Shown here in pieces: positions 43,544 through 52,920 of a DNA stretch of 64,000 bases. The DNA is from Paracoccus pantotrophus (GTDB taxonomy: Bacteria; Pseudomonadota; Alphaproteobacteria; Rhodobacterales; Rhodobacteraceae): assembly GCF_008824185.1 (NCBI RefSeq), contig NZ_CP044426.1, positions 372,001 through 436,000 of the forward strand, written 5' to 3'. The translations under genes were made by a program, and so were the position numbers. How positions within the stretch are numbered: the stretch's first letter is position 1; each line of letters starts with the position of its first letter. The notes under the pieces are model-generated. The model was given only the letters and a program-made list of their open reading frames with translations. It made no database searches and was not told the DNA's origin.

Positions 43544-45583
43544 ATGAATTCGGAACGGGCGGAATCCCTGCGGGCGGCGCAAATCGTGCTGCCTTTCCTG
43601 ACGCTGCCTGCGGTGGTCGGGGCGCTTTGGCTGGCCTTGCAGCCCCGGCAGGCCGCGGGGGGCGCGACCTTCCTGGCGGTGGGGGCGGCAGTGACCGCCT
43701 GGTATCTGCTGGGTGGGGCCATCTCGGTCCGTCATCTCTGGCGCGGGCTGGCGGTGCGGCGCGATCTGAACCAGGTGCTGCCCACCCTGCGGGACCATGA
43801 ACAGCCGGCCTTTGCCGTCGGTCCGGACGGCCTGGTTCTGGCGCAGAGCCAGGCGGGGCTGGACCGGCTCGGCGACCTGGTCGGCCGGCATGTGCAGGAT
43901 GCGCTGGGCCGGCGCCATGCCGATCCGAAGACGCTTTGGAACGATCTGGGCCTTGGCCTGGCGCGCAGCGGCAAGGTGCGTGCCGACCTGGGCGATGCTG
44001 GGCAATATCTGGTGACGCGGCGGGCGGGTTCGACCATCCAGCTGTGGCAGGCGACCGCGCCCGAACGCCCGGCGCAGCCCGCCGCACCGCCGCCGCGGGC
44101 AGACGGGGACGATTTCGACCTGGTTCCCGTCTCACTGCTGATCCTCGATCCGGCGGCCAATGTCGTGCGCGCCAATACCGCCGCCTGCGAGCTGCTGGGC
44201 GGGCCGGTTCTGGGCCAGAACCTGGCCGCATTGCTGGACGGGCTCGGGCGCGATCTGGCGGGCTGGATCTCGGATGTCAGCGCCGGCCGCACGGTCGGCG
44301 GCAGCGAGGTGCTGCATGTCAGGGCCGAGGGCCCAGACCGTTTCGTGCAGCTGTCGCTGACGCGCGGCCGGGACGAACATGTGACCGCCGTGCTTTCCGA
44401 TGCCAGCGCGCTCAAGACGCTCGAGGCGCAATTCGTGCAAAGCCAGAAGATGCAGGCCATCGGCCAGCTCGCCGGCGGCATTGCCCATGACTTCAACAAC
44501 CTGCTGACCGCGATCACCGGGCATTGCGACCTGCTGATGCTGCGCCACGACAAGGCCGATCCCGATTATGCCGACCTGGACCAGATCAGCCAGAACGCGA
44601 ACCGGGCGGCGGCGCTGGTCCGGCAACTTCTGGCGTTTTCGCGCAAGCAGACGCTCAAGCCGCAGATCATGGATCTGCGCGACACGCTTTCGGAGCTGAC
44701 GCATCTGCTCAACCGGCTGGTGGGCGAACGGATCGTGCTGACCTTCGACCACGACCCGGCCCTGCGGATGATCCATGCCGACCGCCGCCAGCTGGAGCAG
44801 GTGATCATGAACCTGGTGGTGAATGCCCGCGATGCCATGCCCGAGGGCGGCGACATCGCCATCTGCACCGACAATCTCCGGCTGGAGGCCAGGACCGAAT
44901 TCGGCCGCGCCACCCTGCCGGCCGGGGACTACGTCCGCGTTCAGGTCCGCGACCAAGGCTGCGGCATTGCCCCCGACGATCTGGCCAAGATCTTCGAGCC
45001 TTTCTTCACCACCAAGCGCACGGGCGAGGGGACCGGGCTTGGCCTGTCCACCGCCTATGGCATCGTGAAGCAGACCGGCGGCTATATCTTCTGCGACAGC
45101 ACGCCGGGCGAGGGCAGCTGCTTTTCCCTGTTCTTCCCGGCCCATGACCGAGGCATCCCCGAAGAGATGCCGGCCCCGGCCGCCGGTCCGATTCGCGCGC
45201 GCCGCGAGGTCGAGGCGACGGTGCTGCTGGTCGAGGACGAGGCGCCGGTGCGCGCCTTTGCCAGCCGGGCGCTGAAGCTGCAGGGCTTCGAGGTGCTCGA
45301 GGCCGCCTGCGCCGAAGATGCCCTGTCGCTGCTGGCCGACCGGCGGCTTGTGGTCGATGTTTTCGTGACCGACGTGGTGATGCCGGGCATGGACGGCCCG
45401 GCCTGGGTGCGCACCGCGCTGCGCGACCGGCCCGGCACGAAGGTCATCTTCATGTCGGGCTATGCCGAGGACATCTTTTCCGAGGGGCGACCGCCCGTGC
45501 CGGATGCGGCCTTCCTGGCGAAGCCGTTCTCGCTTTCGGATCTGACCGCGCTGGTCACGCGGCAATTGGAGGGCGGCGCCTAG
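43544..45583 (+). CDS. cckA: hybrid histidine kinase CckA
   Basis: A 679-residue cell-cycle kinase/phosphatase that feeds ChpT and CtrA. Two membrane helices (residues about 14-32 and 42-60) are followed by a PAS-like region (about 75-290). The HisKA domain has GQLAGGIAHDFNNLLTAI with phospho-acceptor His315, and the ATPase domain has NLVVNARDAM, DQGCGIAPDD and GEGTGLGLSTAYG. The receiver domain starts near residue 558 with acceptor Asp610 (VTDVVMPGMDG). Its last codon and stop coincide with the edge of an IS630 insertion: the TAG uses the target TA. Confidence 0.95.
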   Translation: MNSERAESLRAAQIVLPFLTLPAVVGALWLALQPRQAAGGATFLAVGAAVTAWYLLGGAISVRHLWRGLAVRRDLNQVLPTLRDHEQPAFAVGPDGLVLAQSQAGLDRLGDLVGRHVQDALGRRHADPKTLWNDLGLGLARSGKVRADLGDAGQYLVTRRAGSTIQLWQATAPERPAQPAAPPPRADGDDFDLVPVSLLILDPAANVVRANTAACELLGGPVLGQNLAALLDGLGRDLAGWISDVSAGRTVGGSEVLHVRAEGPDRFVQLSLTRGRDEHVTAVLSDASALKTLEAQFVQSQKMQAIGQLAGGIAHDFNNLLTAITGHCDLLMLRHDKADPDYADLDQISQNANRAAALVRQLLAFSRKQTLKPQIMDLRDTLSELTHLLNRLVGERIVLTFDHDPALRMIHADRRQLEQVIMNLVVNARDAMPEGGDIAICTDNLRLEARTEFGRATLPAGDYVRVQVRDQGCGIAPDDLAKIFEPFFTTKRTGEGTGLGLSTAYGIVKQTGGYIFCDSTPGEGSCFSLFFPAHDRGIPEEMPAPAAGPIRARREVEATVLLVEDEAPVRAFASRALKLQGFEVLEAACAEDALSLLADRRLVVDVFVTDVVMPGMDGPAWVRTALRDRPGTKVIFMSGYAEDIFSEGRPPVPDAAFLAKPFSLSDLTALVTRQLEGGA

Positions 45584-45595
45584 CGCGGATTCGAC

Positions 45596-46234
45596 TTAGT
45601 CCGGGTCATATCCGGCGGGCTCGAAGTAGTTCCGGCATTCCTCGGGGGTGAAGGCGGATAGACAGTCGGCGACGGCTGACCAGAGATCGTCAACGGTTCT
45701 GGCAGCGACCTTTCTGAGCAGTGCCTTGAGCTTGGAGAAAGCCATCTCGATGGGGTTAAAGTCCGGCGAGTATGGCGGGCGGAACAGGAGCCGTGCTCCA
45801 ACTTTTTCGATGGCGTCGCGCACGCCGCTGATCTTGTGGGCGGGCAGATTATCCATGACCACGACATCCATGACCACGACGTCACCGGGGCGCAGCTCTG
45901 GTGCGAGCACCTGCTCGGCATAGGCGAGGAAGGCTGGTCCGTTCATTGGCCCATCGAGCAGCATCGGTGCCGCCATGCCAGATAGCCGCAGGCCTGCGGT
46001 AAAGGTGGTGGTCTTCCAATGTCCGTGTGGAATGGGCGCCCGGCATCGCTCGCCACATGGCGCTCGTCCTCGCAGCCGCGCCATCTTCGTGGATGCCGCG
46101 GTCTCATCGATGAAGATGAGCCTCTCGGGATCGAGATCGAGCTGGCCGTCGAACCAGGCTATGCGGCGGCGCAAGACATCGGGACGCTGCTGCTCTGAGG
46201 CATGCGCCGTCTTTTTTTGGCCGTCTTTTTTTGA
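45596..46234 (-). CDS. IS630 transposase, catalytic DDE frame (ORFB)
   Basis: Carries the DDE integrase-like domain: LIFIDETAASTKMARLRGRA (first Asp), GDVVVMD...NLPAHK (second Asp) and PPYSPDFNPIEMAFSKLK (Glu). It begins in the overlap with ORFA. Two short duplications distinguish this copy: a 14-bp unit repeated at 46206-46219/46220-46233 that doubles the A7 slip site, and an in-frame 15-bp repeat at 45851-45865/45866-45880 that duplicates VVVMD next to the catalytic Asp. Either could impair activity. Confidence 0.8.
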   Translation of the reverse strand, partial: SKKDGQKKTAHASEQQRPDVLRRRIAWFDGQLDLDPERLIFIDETAASTKMARLRGRAPCGERCRAPIPHGHWKTTTFTAGLRLSGMAAPMLLDGPMNGPAFLAYAEQVLAPELRPGDVVVMDVVVMDNLPAHKISGVRDAIEKVGARLLFRPPYSPDFNPIEMAFSKLKALLRKVAARTVDDLWSAVADCLSAFTPEECRNYFEPAGYDPD

Positions 46235-46586
46235 ACGTGATGCCGCGCCGGTCAAGAAACAGCCAGACCGTCGAGGGCGCCACCCGCACGCCGCGCTCGC
46301 CGATCTCAGCAAGAGTGATGTCCGGTGTCTTCTCGATGAGGCCCGGAATGAAGGCCGCGTGCGTATCAAGCTTCGAGCGCGACGGCTGTCCCTGCTTGCG
46401 CGCTTCCATCTCGCCGGTCTCGCGATAGCGGCGATACCAGGCCCCGGCCGTCGAGATGCCGATGCGGAAGCGTCGTGCCGCCTCCCGCGTCGAAACCCCA
46501 TCTTCGATCGCGGCAATTACCCGACCGCGAAGGTCTCCGCTCAGGCTCCTCGTCTTAGGCTCCTCGTCATCATCTCCTCCTGGCAA
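46104..46586 (-). CDS. IS630 transposase, N-terminal frame (ORFA)
   Basis: Helix-turn-helix part of the transposase: LSGDLRGRVIAAIEDGVSTR, then EAARRFRIGISTAGAWYRRY. The start is a TTG or nearby codon after AGGAGG; uncertain. True coding probably ends near 46220, where ...GITFKK is encoded on an A7 run and ribosomes are expected to slip into the next frame. The residues after that are out-of-frame readthrough. Confidence 0.75.
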   Translation of the reverse strand: MPGGDDDEEPKTRSLSGDLRGRVIAAIEDGVSTREAARRFRIGISTAGAWYRRYRETGEMEARKQGQPSRSKLDTHAAFIPGLIEKTPDITLAEIGERGVRVAPSTVWLFLDRRGITFKKRRPKKDGACLRAAASRCLAPPHSLVRRPARSRSREAHLHR

Positions 46587-46685
46587 ATCACAGGAGCAGT
46601 GAATCAGACATTGTTCATCGCGTGAATCCTCAAAGCGACCCGGTGTTCGTCAAATTCGCTCTAGATCACCGGTGGCGCAGCTGGA

Positions 46686-47291
46686 TCAGAGCGTATCGTA
46701 AAGCGCGAAATCGCGCGCCATGACCTTGCGCAGCAGGCCTTCCTGCTCGGCCTGCAGGCTGACATCGACCGCCGGAGGCACGTTGACGCGGGGCAGGCTG
46801 ATCGCGCAATCCAGTCGATCCTCGAGGAAATGGGTGAAGGCATCCATGTCCTCGTAGCGAAAGATGCGATCGACGCGATCCGCTTCCGCGGTCAGGAAAT
46901 CCGCCTGGGCGCCGACGCGTGCGATGTCGGGCCCGGCGGGATCGGCATAGGCCTGCGCGAAATCAGCGAAGCTGAGCCCGATCATGGCGTGGCTCGGATC
47001 TTCCTCGTCGTCGCGCAGGCGAAAGCGGTACCAGCTGCGCAGCCATCCTATCGGCTCGCGCATCAGGGCGATGGTGGTGAATTTCTCGCCGGTGACGGAA
47101 TGAAGCCAGGGCTCGATATGGCGGCGATAGGTGCGCAGGTCGGCGTGTTTGAGTTCGGCCGGGCGCTGGACGGCGACATTGGCCAGGGCTTCGAGCGCGG
47201 TCTCGACCGCGGTGGATCCGGCTTTCGGCGTGGCCAAGAAAACCAGTCGTCTTTCCCAGAATATCAGCATTTCCTGCAAGCTTTCAGCCAT
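46686..47291 (-). CDS. sulfotransferase family protein
   Basis: A 201-residue protein with the sulfotransferase P-loop-like 5'-phosphosulfate motif VFLATPKAGSTAVETAL near residue 17 and a 3'-phosphate motif ALMREPIGWLRSWYRF near residue 75. It is expected to use PAPS; the acceptor is unknown. It is alone on the minus strand between the IS element and recA, with its stop 23 bases from the IS duplication. Confidence 0.8.
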   Translation of the reverse strand: MAESLQEMLIFWERRLVFLATPKAGSTAVETALEALANVAVQRPAELKHADLRTYRRHIEPWLHSVTGEKFTTIALMREPIGWLRSWYRFRLRDDEEDPSHAMIGLSFADFAQAYADPAGPDIARVGAQADFLTAEADRVDRIFRYEDMDAFTHFLEDRLDCAISLPRVNVPPAVDVSLQAEQEGLLRKVMARDFALYDTL

Positions 47292-47435
47292 TGCGGCACG
47301 CGTGCCGGCATAGCCACTCGCCCTGAGGCTGTAAACCGTTTCTTAATCCTCTTGCGGCAGACTGGGTCAGGAAGGCGAGAGACCTTCCGATTCGCAAAGC
47401 AGGACTTGCATTTCCGCGCAAGGATGCGCAAATAG

Positions 47436-47450
47436 GAACATCCCGTGAAC
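47436..47450 (+). promoter_or_regulatory. LexA (SOS) box upstream of recA
   Basis: GAACATCCCGTGAAC fits the alphaproteobacterial LexA operator GAAC-N7-GAAC exactly and lies 63 bases before the recA start. Confidence 0.85.
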
Positions 47451-47513
47451 AAAAGTGGCGGGCGGGCGCTGATTGCCCCGGATGGCGGGGTGTGAAATAA
47501 GCATGAGGACCGC

Positions 47514-48584
47514 ATGGCAGGGGCAACACTTTTCGACATGAACGACAAGCGATCCGCAGACAAGCAGAAAGCGCTGGACAGCGCGCTGGCCCAGATCGAA
47601 CGGCAGTTCGGCAAGGGCTCGATCATGAAGCTGGGCGCCGACAACCCGGTGGCCGAGATCGAGGCCACTTCGACCGGCTCGCTGGGGCTCGACATCGCGC
47701 TGGGGATCGGCGGTCTGCCCAAGGGCCGGATCATCGAGATCTTCGGGCCGGAAAGCTCGGGCAAGACCACGCTGACACTGCATGTCGTGGCCGAAGAGCA
47801 GAAGAAGGGCGGCGTCTGCGCCTTCGTTGACGCCGAGCACGCGCTGGACCCGCAATATGCCAAGAGGCTGGGCGTCAACCTGGACGAACTGCTGATCAGC
47901 CAGCCCGATACCGGCGAGCAGGCGCTGGAAATCGTCGATACGCTGGTGCGCTCGGGCGCGGTCAGCCTGGTCGTGGTCGATTCGGTGGCGGCGCTGACGC
48001 CGAAATCCGAGATCGAAGGCGACATGGGCGACATGCAGATGGGCAGCCAGGCCCGGCTGATGAGCCAGGCGATGCGCAAGCTGACCGCCAGCATCGGGCG
48101 GTCGAACTGCATGGTGATCTTCATCAACCAGATTCGCATGAAGATCGGCGTGATCTTTGGCAGCCCCGAGACGACGACGGGCGGCAATGCGCTGAAATTC
48201 TATGCCTCGGTGCGCCTGGACATCCGCCGCACCGGCTCGATCAAGGACCGGGACGAGGTGACCGGCAATGCCACCCGGGTCAAGGTAGTGAAGAACAAGG
48301 TCGCGCCGCCCTTCCGCGAAGTCGAATTCGACATCATGTATGGCGAAGGCATCTCGAAGGTTGGCGAGTTGATCGACCTGGGTGTCAAGGCCGGCGTGGT
48401 CGAGAAATCCGGATCCTGGTATTCCTATGGCGACGAGCGCATCGGCCAGGGCCGCGAGAATGCCAAGCAGTTTCTGCGCGACCATCCCGAGATGGCCTAT
48501 GCGATCGAGGACAAGATCCGCGCCAGTCATGGGCTGGACTTCGGCGTCACGGACGACGGCGACGAGGTGATGGCCGAAGATTGA
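47514..48584 (+). CDS. recA: recombinase RecA
   Basis: A 356-residue DNA strand-exchange ATPase that also triggers LexA self-cleavage. Visible are the N-terminal polymerisation segment (ALAQIERQFGKGSIMKLG), Walker A FGPESSGKTTLT near residue 80, Walker B SLVVVDSVAAL near residue 153 and the L2 loop region GVIFGSPETTTGGNALKFYAS. The acidic C-terminus is present. Regulation by the SOS box upstream is expected. Confidence 0.98.
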   Translation: MAGATLFDMNDKRSADKQKALDSALAQIERQFGKGSIMKLGADNPVAEIEATSTGSLGLDIALGIGGLPKGRIIEIFGPESSGKTTLTLHVVAEEQKKGGVCAFVDAEHALDPQYAKRLGVNLDELLISQPDTGEQALEIVDTLVRSGAVSLVVVDSVAALTPKSEIEGDMGDMQMGSQARLMSQAMRKLTASIGRSNCMVIFINQIRMKIGVIFGSPETTTGGNALKFYASVRLDIRRTGSIKDRDEVTGNATRVKVVKNKVAPPFREVEFDIMYGEGISKVGELIDLGVKAGVVEKSGSWYSYGDERIGQGRENAKQFLRDHPEMAYAIEDKIRASHGLDFGVTDDGDEVMAED

Positions 48585-48618
48585 CCCTGGATCGGGCCGG
48601 TTTTCGAGGCGAAGCACG

Positions 48619-48690
48619 GGGGCTTTGCCCCCACGCTTCCTGCGCCCTGGATGGGGCGCAGGAAGCATTCCCCCAGGATATTTGCACAAG
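48619..48690 (+). repeat. hairpins and repeat core after recA
   Basis: GGGGGC-TTT-GCCCCC (48619-48633) is followed by a perfect 13-bp hairpin (48635-48647 with 48654-48666) and then CCCCCAGGATATTTGCACAAGG, an inverted relative of the CAAATAT repeat core. The hairpin may end recA transcription. No gene is seen between recA and alaS. Confidence 0.6.
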
Positions 48691-48809
48691 GAAGACCCTG
48701 CCGCCGGCGCCAGGCCATGCAGGATTGCTGGACAGCCGCCATGGCTGGGGCTAGACCGGGCGGCACACCGGTTCTGGCCGGAAAGACCGCTTTGCGATGA
48801 AGGCCCGAT

Positions 48810-51467
48810 ATGCCCAGCTTGAATGACATCCGCTCGACCTTCCTGAACTATTTCGAACGCAACGGCCACAGGGTCGTCGAGTCGAGTCCCCTGGTGCCGC
48901 GAAACGACCCGACCCTGATGTTCACCAACTCGGGCATGGTGCAGTTCAAGAACCTGTTCACCGGGGTCGAGACCCGCGACTACAAGCGCGCCACCACCGC
49001 GCAGAAATGCGTTCGCGCCGGCGGCAAGCACAACGACCTCGACAATGTCGGCTATACTGCGCGCCACCATACATTCTTCGAGATGCTGGGTAACTTCAGC
49101 TTCGGCGATTATTTCAAGGACGGCGCGATCCCCTTTGCCTGGGAACTGCTGACCAAGGATTTCGGCATCCCCAGGGACAAGCTGCTGGTCACGGTCTATC
49201 ACACCGATGACGAGGCGGCGAACATCTGGAAGAAGGTGGCGGGGCTTTCCGACGACCGCATCATCCGCATCCCGACCAGCGACAATTTCTGGCAGATGGG
49301 CCCGACCGGTCCCTGCGGCCCCTGCACCGAGATCTTTTATGACCATGGCGAGCAGATCTGGGGCGGCCCGCCCGGCTCGGCCGAGGAGGACGGAGACCGC
49401 TTCATCGAGATCTGGAACCTGGTCTTCATGCAGAACGAGCAGTTCGAAGACGGCTCGATGCGGGCGCTGGACATGCAGTCGATCGACACCGGCATGGGGC
49501 TGGAGCGGATCGGCGCGCTGTTGCAGGGCAAGCACGACAATTACGACACCGATCTGATGCGCAGCCTGATCGAGGCCAGCGCCCATGCGACCAGCGCCGA
49601 CCCGGACGGTCCCGGCAAGGTGCATCATCGCGTCATCGCCGATCACCTGCGCTCGACCAGCTTCCTGATCGCGGATGGGGTGATGCCCTCGAACGAGGGT
49701 CGGGGCTATGTTCTGCGCCGCATCATGCGCCGCGCCATGCGGCACGCGCATATGCTGGGCGCCAAGGATCCGGTGATGCACCGCCTGGTCCCGGCGCTGG
49801 TGCGCGAGATGGGAGCTGCCTATCCCGAGCTTGGCCGCGCCCAGGCGCTGATCGAGGAGACGCTGAAGCTGGAAGAGACCCGCTTCAAGCAGACGCTGGA
49901 TCGCGGCTTGCGGCTGCTGGACGAGGAACTGGCAAAGCTGCCCAAGGGGGCGAACCTGCCGGGCGAGGCGGCTTTCAAGCTCTACGATACCTATGGCTTC
50001 CCGCTGGACCTGACCCAGGACGCGCTGCGCGAAAAGGGCCGCGCGGTCGATACGGCCGGTTTCGATTCGGCGATGGCCGAGCAGAAGGCCAAGGCTCGCG
50101 CCGCCTGGGCCGGTTCGGGCGAGACCAAGGATGCCGCGATCTGGTTCGACATCGCCGAAGAGCATGGCGCGACCGAGTTCCTGGGCTATGATACCGAGAT
50201 CAGCGAGGGCCAGATCCTGGCGCTGGTGCAGGACGGCGGTGCCGTCGAGGAGGCGGGCGAGGGGCAGGCGGTGCAGATCGTCGTGAACCAGACGCCTTTC
50301 TATGCCGAATCCGGCGGTCAGGTCGGCGATACCGGGCTGATCAAGACCGAGACGGGTGCCGCGCGGGTGACCGATACGAAAAAGGTCGGCGGCGTCTTCA
50401 TCCATGTCGCCGAGGTGACGCTGGGCTCCATCCAGCGCGGCCAGGGTGCGCAGCTTTCCGTCGATCACGACCGCCGCAGCGCCATCCGCGCCAACCATTC
50501 GGCCACGCATCTGCTGCACGAGGCGCTGCGCCGCGCCCTGGGCGAGCATGTCGCGCAGCGCGGCAGCCTGAACGCGCCCGACCGGCTGCGCTTCGATTTC
50601 AGCCATGCCAAGGCGATGACCCCCGAGGAACTGGCGCAGGTCGAGCGCGAGGTGAATGATTTCATCCGCCAGAACAGCCCGGTCGAGACCCGGATCATGA
50701 CCCCCGACGACGCCCGCGCCCTGGGGGCGCAGGCGCTGTTCGGCGAGAAATATGGCGATGAGGTGCGCGTGGTCTCGATGGGCGAGCTGCCGGGCTCGGG
50801 CAAGGGGACCGGCGGGCAGACCTATTCGCTGGAGCTTTGCGGCGGCACCCATGTCGCACGCACCGGCGATATCGGCATGTTCGCCCTGACCTCGGAAACC
50901 GCCTCGGCCGCCGGTATCCGCCGCATCGAGGCGCTGACCGGCCAGGCGGCGATGGACGCGCTGCGGCGCGTGGACGGCGAACTCAATGAGATCGCCGGCA
51001 TCGTCAAGGCGCAGGCCGGCGACGTGGTGAACAAGGTCCGCGCCCTGGCCGATGAGCGCAAGGCGCTGGCCAACGAGGTCGCGCAGCTCAAGCGCCAGCT
51101 GGCCATGGGCGGCGGCTCCGAGGACAAGCCGCGCGAGATCAACGGCATCAAGCTGATCGCCCGCCGGGTCGAGGGGGTGAGCGGCAAGGAACTGGGCCCG
51201 CTGGTCGACGAGATGAAGTCGCGGCTTGGCTCGGGCGCGGTGGTGGTGCTGGCCGAGGCCGAGGGCAAGGCGACGGTGGCGGCGGGGGTGACCCCCGACC
51301 TGACCACCCGCATCAGCGCCGTCGAACTGGTGCAGACCGCGACGGCGGCGCTTGGCGGCAAGGGCGGCGGCGGCCGTCCCGACCGCGCCCAGGGCGGGGC
51401 GCCCAGCCTTGCCGCCGCCGACAGCGCCATTGCTGCCGTCGAAACCCTGATCGGAGAGAAGGCATGA
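48810..51467 (+). CDS. alaS: alanyl-tRNA synthetase
   Basis: An 885-residue class II synthetase. The aminoacylation core begins DIRSTFLNYFERNGHRVVES with FTNSGMVQFKN near residue 33. The editing domain has HSATHLLHEALR near residue 563 and the zinc motif CGGTHVARTGDIG near residue 675, and a C-terminal oligomerisation/C-Ala part follows. Length is normal. Its stop overlaps the next start by four bases. Confidence 0.98.
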   Translation: MPSLNDIRSTFLNYFERNGHRVVESSPLVPRNDPTLMFTNSGMVQFKNLFTGVETRDYKRATTAQKCVRAGGKHNDLDNVGYTARHHTFFEMLGNFSFGDYFKDGAIPFAWELLTKDFGIPRDKLLVTVYHTDDEAANIWKKVAGLSDDRIIRIPTSDNFWQMGPTGPCGPCTEIFYDHGEQIWGGPPGSAEEDGDRFIEIWNLVFMQNEQFEDGSMRALDMQSIDTGMGLERIGALLQGKHDNYDTDLMRSLIEASAHATSADPDGPGKVHHRVIADHLRSTSFLIADGVMPSNEGRGYVLRRIMRRAMRHAHMLGAKDPVMHRLVPALVREMGAAYPELGRAQALIEETLKLEETRFKQTLDRGLRLLDEELAKLPKGANLPGEAAFKLYDTYGFPLDLTQDALREKGRAVDTAGFDSAMAEQKAKARAAWAGSGETKDAAIWFDIAEEHGATEFLGYDTEISEGQILALVQDGGAVEEAGEGQAVQIVVNQTPFYAESGGQVGDTGLIKTETGAARVTDTKKVGGVFIHVAEVTLGSIQRGQGAQLSVDHDRRSAIRANHSATHLLHEALRRALGEHVAQRGSLNAPDRLRFDFSHAKAMTPEELAQVEREVNDFIRQNSPVETRIMTPDDARALGAQALFGEKYGDEVRVVSMGELPGSGKGTGGQTYSLELCGGTHVARTGDIGMFALTSETASAAGIRRIEALTGQAAMDALRRVDGELNEIAGIVKAQAGDVVNKVRALADERKALANEVAQLKRQLAMGGGSEDKPREINGIKLIARRVEGVSGKELGPLVDEMKSRLGSGAVVVLAEAEGKATVAAGVTPDLTTRISAVELVQTATAALGGKGGGGRPDRAQGGAPSLAAADSAIAAVETLIGEKA

Positions 51468-51754
51468 CTGCGCTGTGGATCGCCCATGTGAACGTGACGG
51501 ATCCCGAGGCCTATGGCGAATATGCGCGGCTTGCGGGTCCGGCGATCGCCGCGCATGGCGGGGTCTTTCTCGCCCGCGGCGCGCGCTATGTGCAGCTTGA
51601 AGGCAAGGAGCGCGCCCGCAATGTCGTGGCGCGTTTTCCCAGCCTCGAGGATGCGGTGGCCTGCTATCACTCGGCCGAATATCAGGCGGCGCTGGATCAT
51701 GCCCGGGGCGCGGCCGAGCGGGATCTGGTCATCGTCGAGGAAAACCCGGCCTAG
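51464..51754 (+). CDS. DUF1330 family protein
   Basis: A 96-residue dimeric alpha/beta-barrel-like small protein, MTALWIAHVNVTDPEAYGEY..., with the DUF1330 blocks ARFPSLEDAVACYHSAEYQAAL and a final DLVIVEEN. Function unknown. It is translationally coupled to alaS. Confidence 0.85.
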   Translation: MTALWIAHVNVTDPEAYGEYARLAGPAIAAHGGVFLARGARYVQLEGKERARNVVARFPSLEDAVACYHSAEYQAALDHARGAAERDLVIVEENPA

Positions 51755-51947
51755 GCGCCAGGGCCTTCTGGGCTTTCTGCGCGATCCGGGCTTTCCTTTT
51801 ACGCCGGGGATCTGGCCCCGGCCGGGTCGCGGTTTTCGGGCGATGGTCTTGGTCAAGCCCGCGGCAGCGGCCGCCTGGGGGCGGGCGTTCGTGGAAACAT
51901 CCTGCTCTGTTCTGGTCCCGCTAGATCCTGCCCATATCAAATCGAAG

Positions 51948-52920
51948 CATAGCCTGCGTTTTTGAGGTGGTTGGCGCACTCCTTTGCGGAGAAGCTGTCA
52001 GGTCATGTGCCGAGGCGTTTCCAGGCGGCTTCGACGGTGCGTTCGGCGGCGGAGCGCATGAGGGGCTTGGGCGCGGCGAACATGAGGGGGCGAATGCCAT
52101 GCGTTCGAGTGAGCCCCCGATCGTGTTCGATGGGGCTCAGATCCGGGCTGTATGGCGGGAGGAACAGCAGATGCGCGCCTGCCGCCCGCATGGCCTTTCG
52201 CACCGCGCCGCCCTTGTGGCTGCCGAGATCGTCCATGACCACCACGTCGCCCGGACGCAGGGTCGGAAAGAAGCACCGGCTCGACACAGGCGCGGAACAG
52301 ATCCCCATTGATCGGGCCATCGAGGACGCAGGGCGCGTCGATCCGCTCCATCCGCGGCGCCCCCACGAAGGTCATCCTGCGCCAGTGCCCCTGTGGCGCA
52401 CGGCCCGGCAGGCGGGTGCCCCTCGGCCCCCGGCCGCGCCGCGGGGCCATGTTTGTCTGCGCCCAGGTTTCCTCGATGAACACGAGCCGGCGCGGGTCGA
52501 TCCTGTGCTGGTGCCGCCGCCAGCGGGCGCGGCGGCGGGCGATGTCGGGCCGTCCGGTCTCGGCGGCAAGGACGGCCTTTTTTTGAACGACACCCCCTCG
52601 GCATGGACGAAACGCCACAACGCGCCATAGCTGACCCTGACCCTGCGCGCGGCCAGCCCGGCCCGGAGCCGGCGCAGGGGCAGCGAGGGGTGTTCCGCAA
52701 GCCGGGCCAGCGCGTCGTCCCGTCCCGGCGCCATCACATCGCGCCGCTTACCGCCCATCGGACTGGCCTCGCAACTGCCTGTCGCGCGCCATCTCCGGGA
52801 CCATTTCACAACGCTCGGCACGCTGAGGCCGAACATAGACGCAACCGCGCGCACCGTCTCTCCCTCAGCAACGCGCGCAACAACGCGTGTCCGAAGATCG
52901 CTGGACAAAGGTCTCGCCAT
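51948..52920 (-). pseudogene. decayed IS630-family transposase
   Basis: Read on the minus strand, an intact-looking ORFA (from 52920: MARPLSSDLRTRVVARVAEG) reaches an A7 slip site at 52584-52578. A catalytic frame follows (VFIEETWAQTNMAPRRGRGP, VVVMDDLGSHKG, LPPYSPDLSPIE). Lesions: a one-base insertion near 52272 shifts the frame before the second Asp, a short insertion disrupts the segment after SPIE, and an in-frame TGA (52000-51998) precedes the C-terminal SFSAKECANHLKNAGYA. Terminal repeats were not identified, so element borders are approximate. It differs clearly in sequence from the IS at 45583-46661. Confidence 0.8.

Larger units (their letters stand above)
45583..46661 (-). mobile_element. 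IS630-family insertion sequence
   Basis: A 1079-bp element with imperfect terminal inverted repeats of about 25 bp (left GCGCGGATTCGACTTAGTCC..., right end read inward GAGCGAATTTGACGAACACC..., both continuing GGGTC). It is flanked by TA at 45581-45582 and 46662-46663, the expected IS630 target duplication. It carries two overlapping transposase frames on the minus strand joined at a poly-A slippery site. Confidence 0.9.

Noticed and set aside
47367..50852. Long minus-strand open frame opposite recA and alaS
   Set aside because: Shadow frame of two certain plus-strand genes; composition is Ala/Gly/Arg/His-rich noise.
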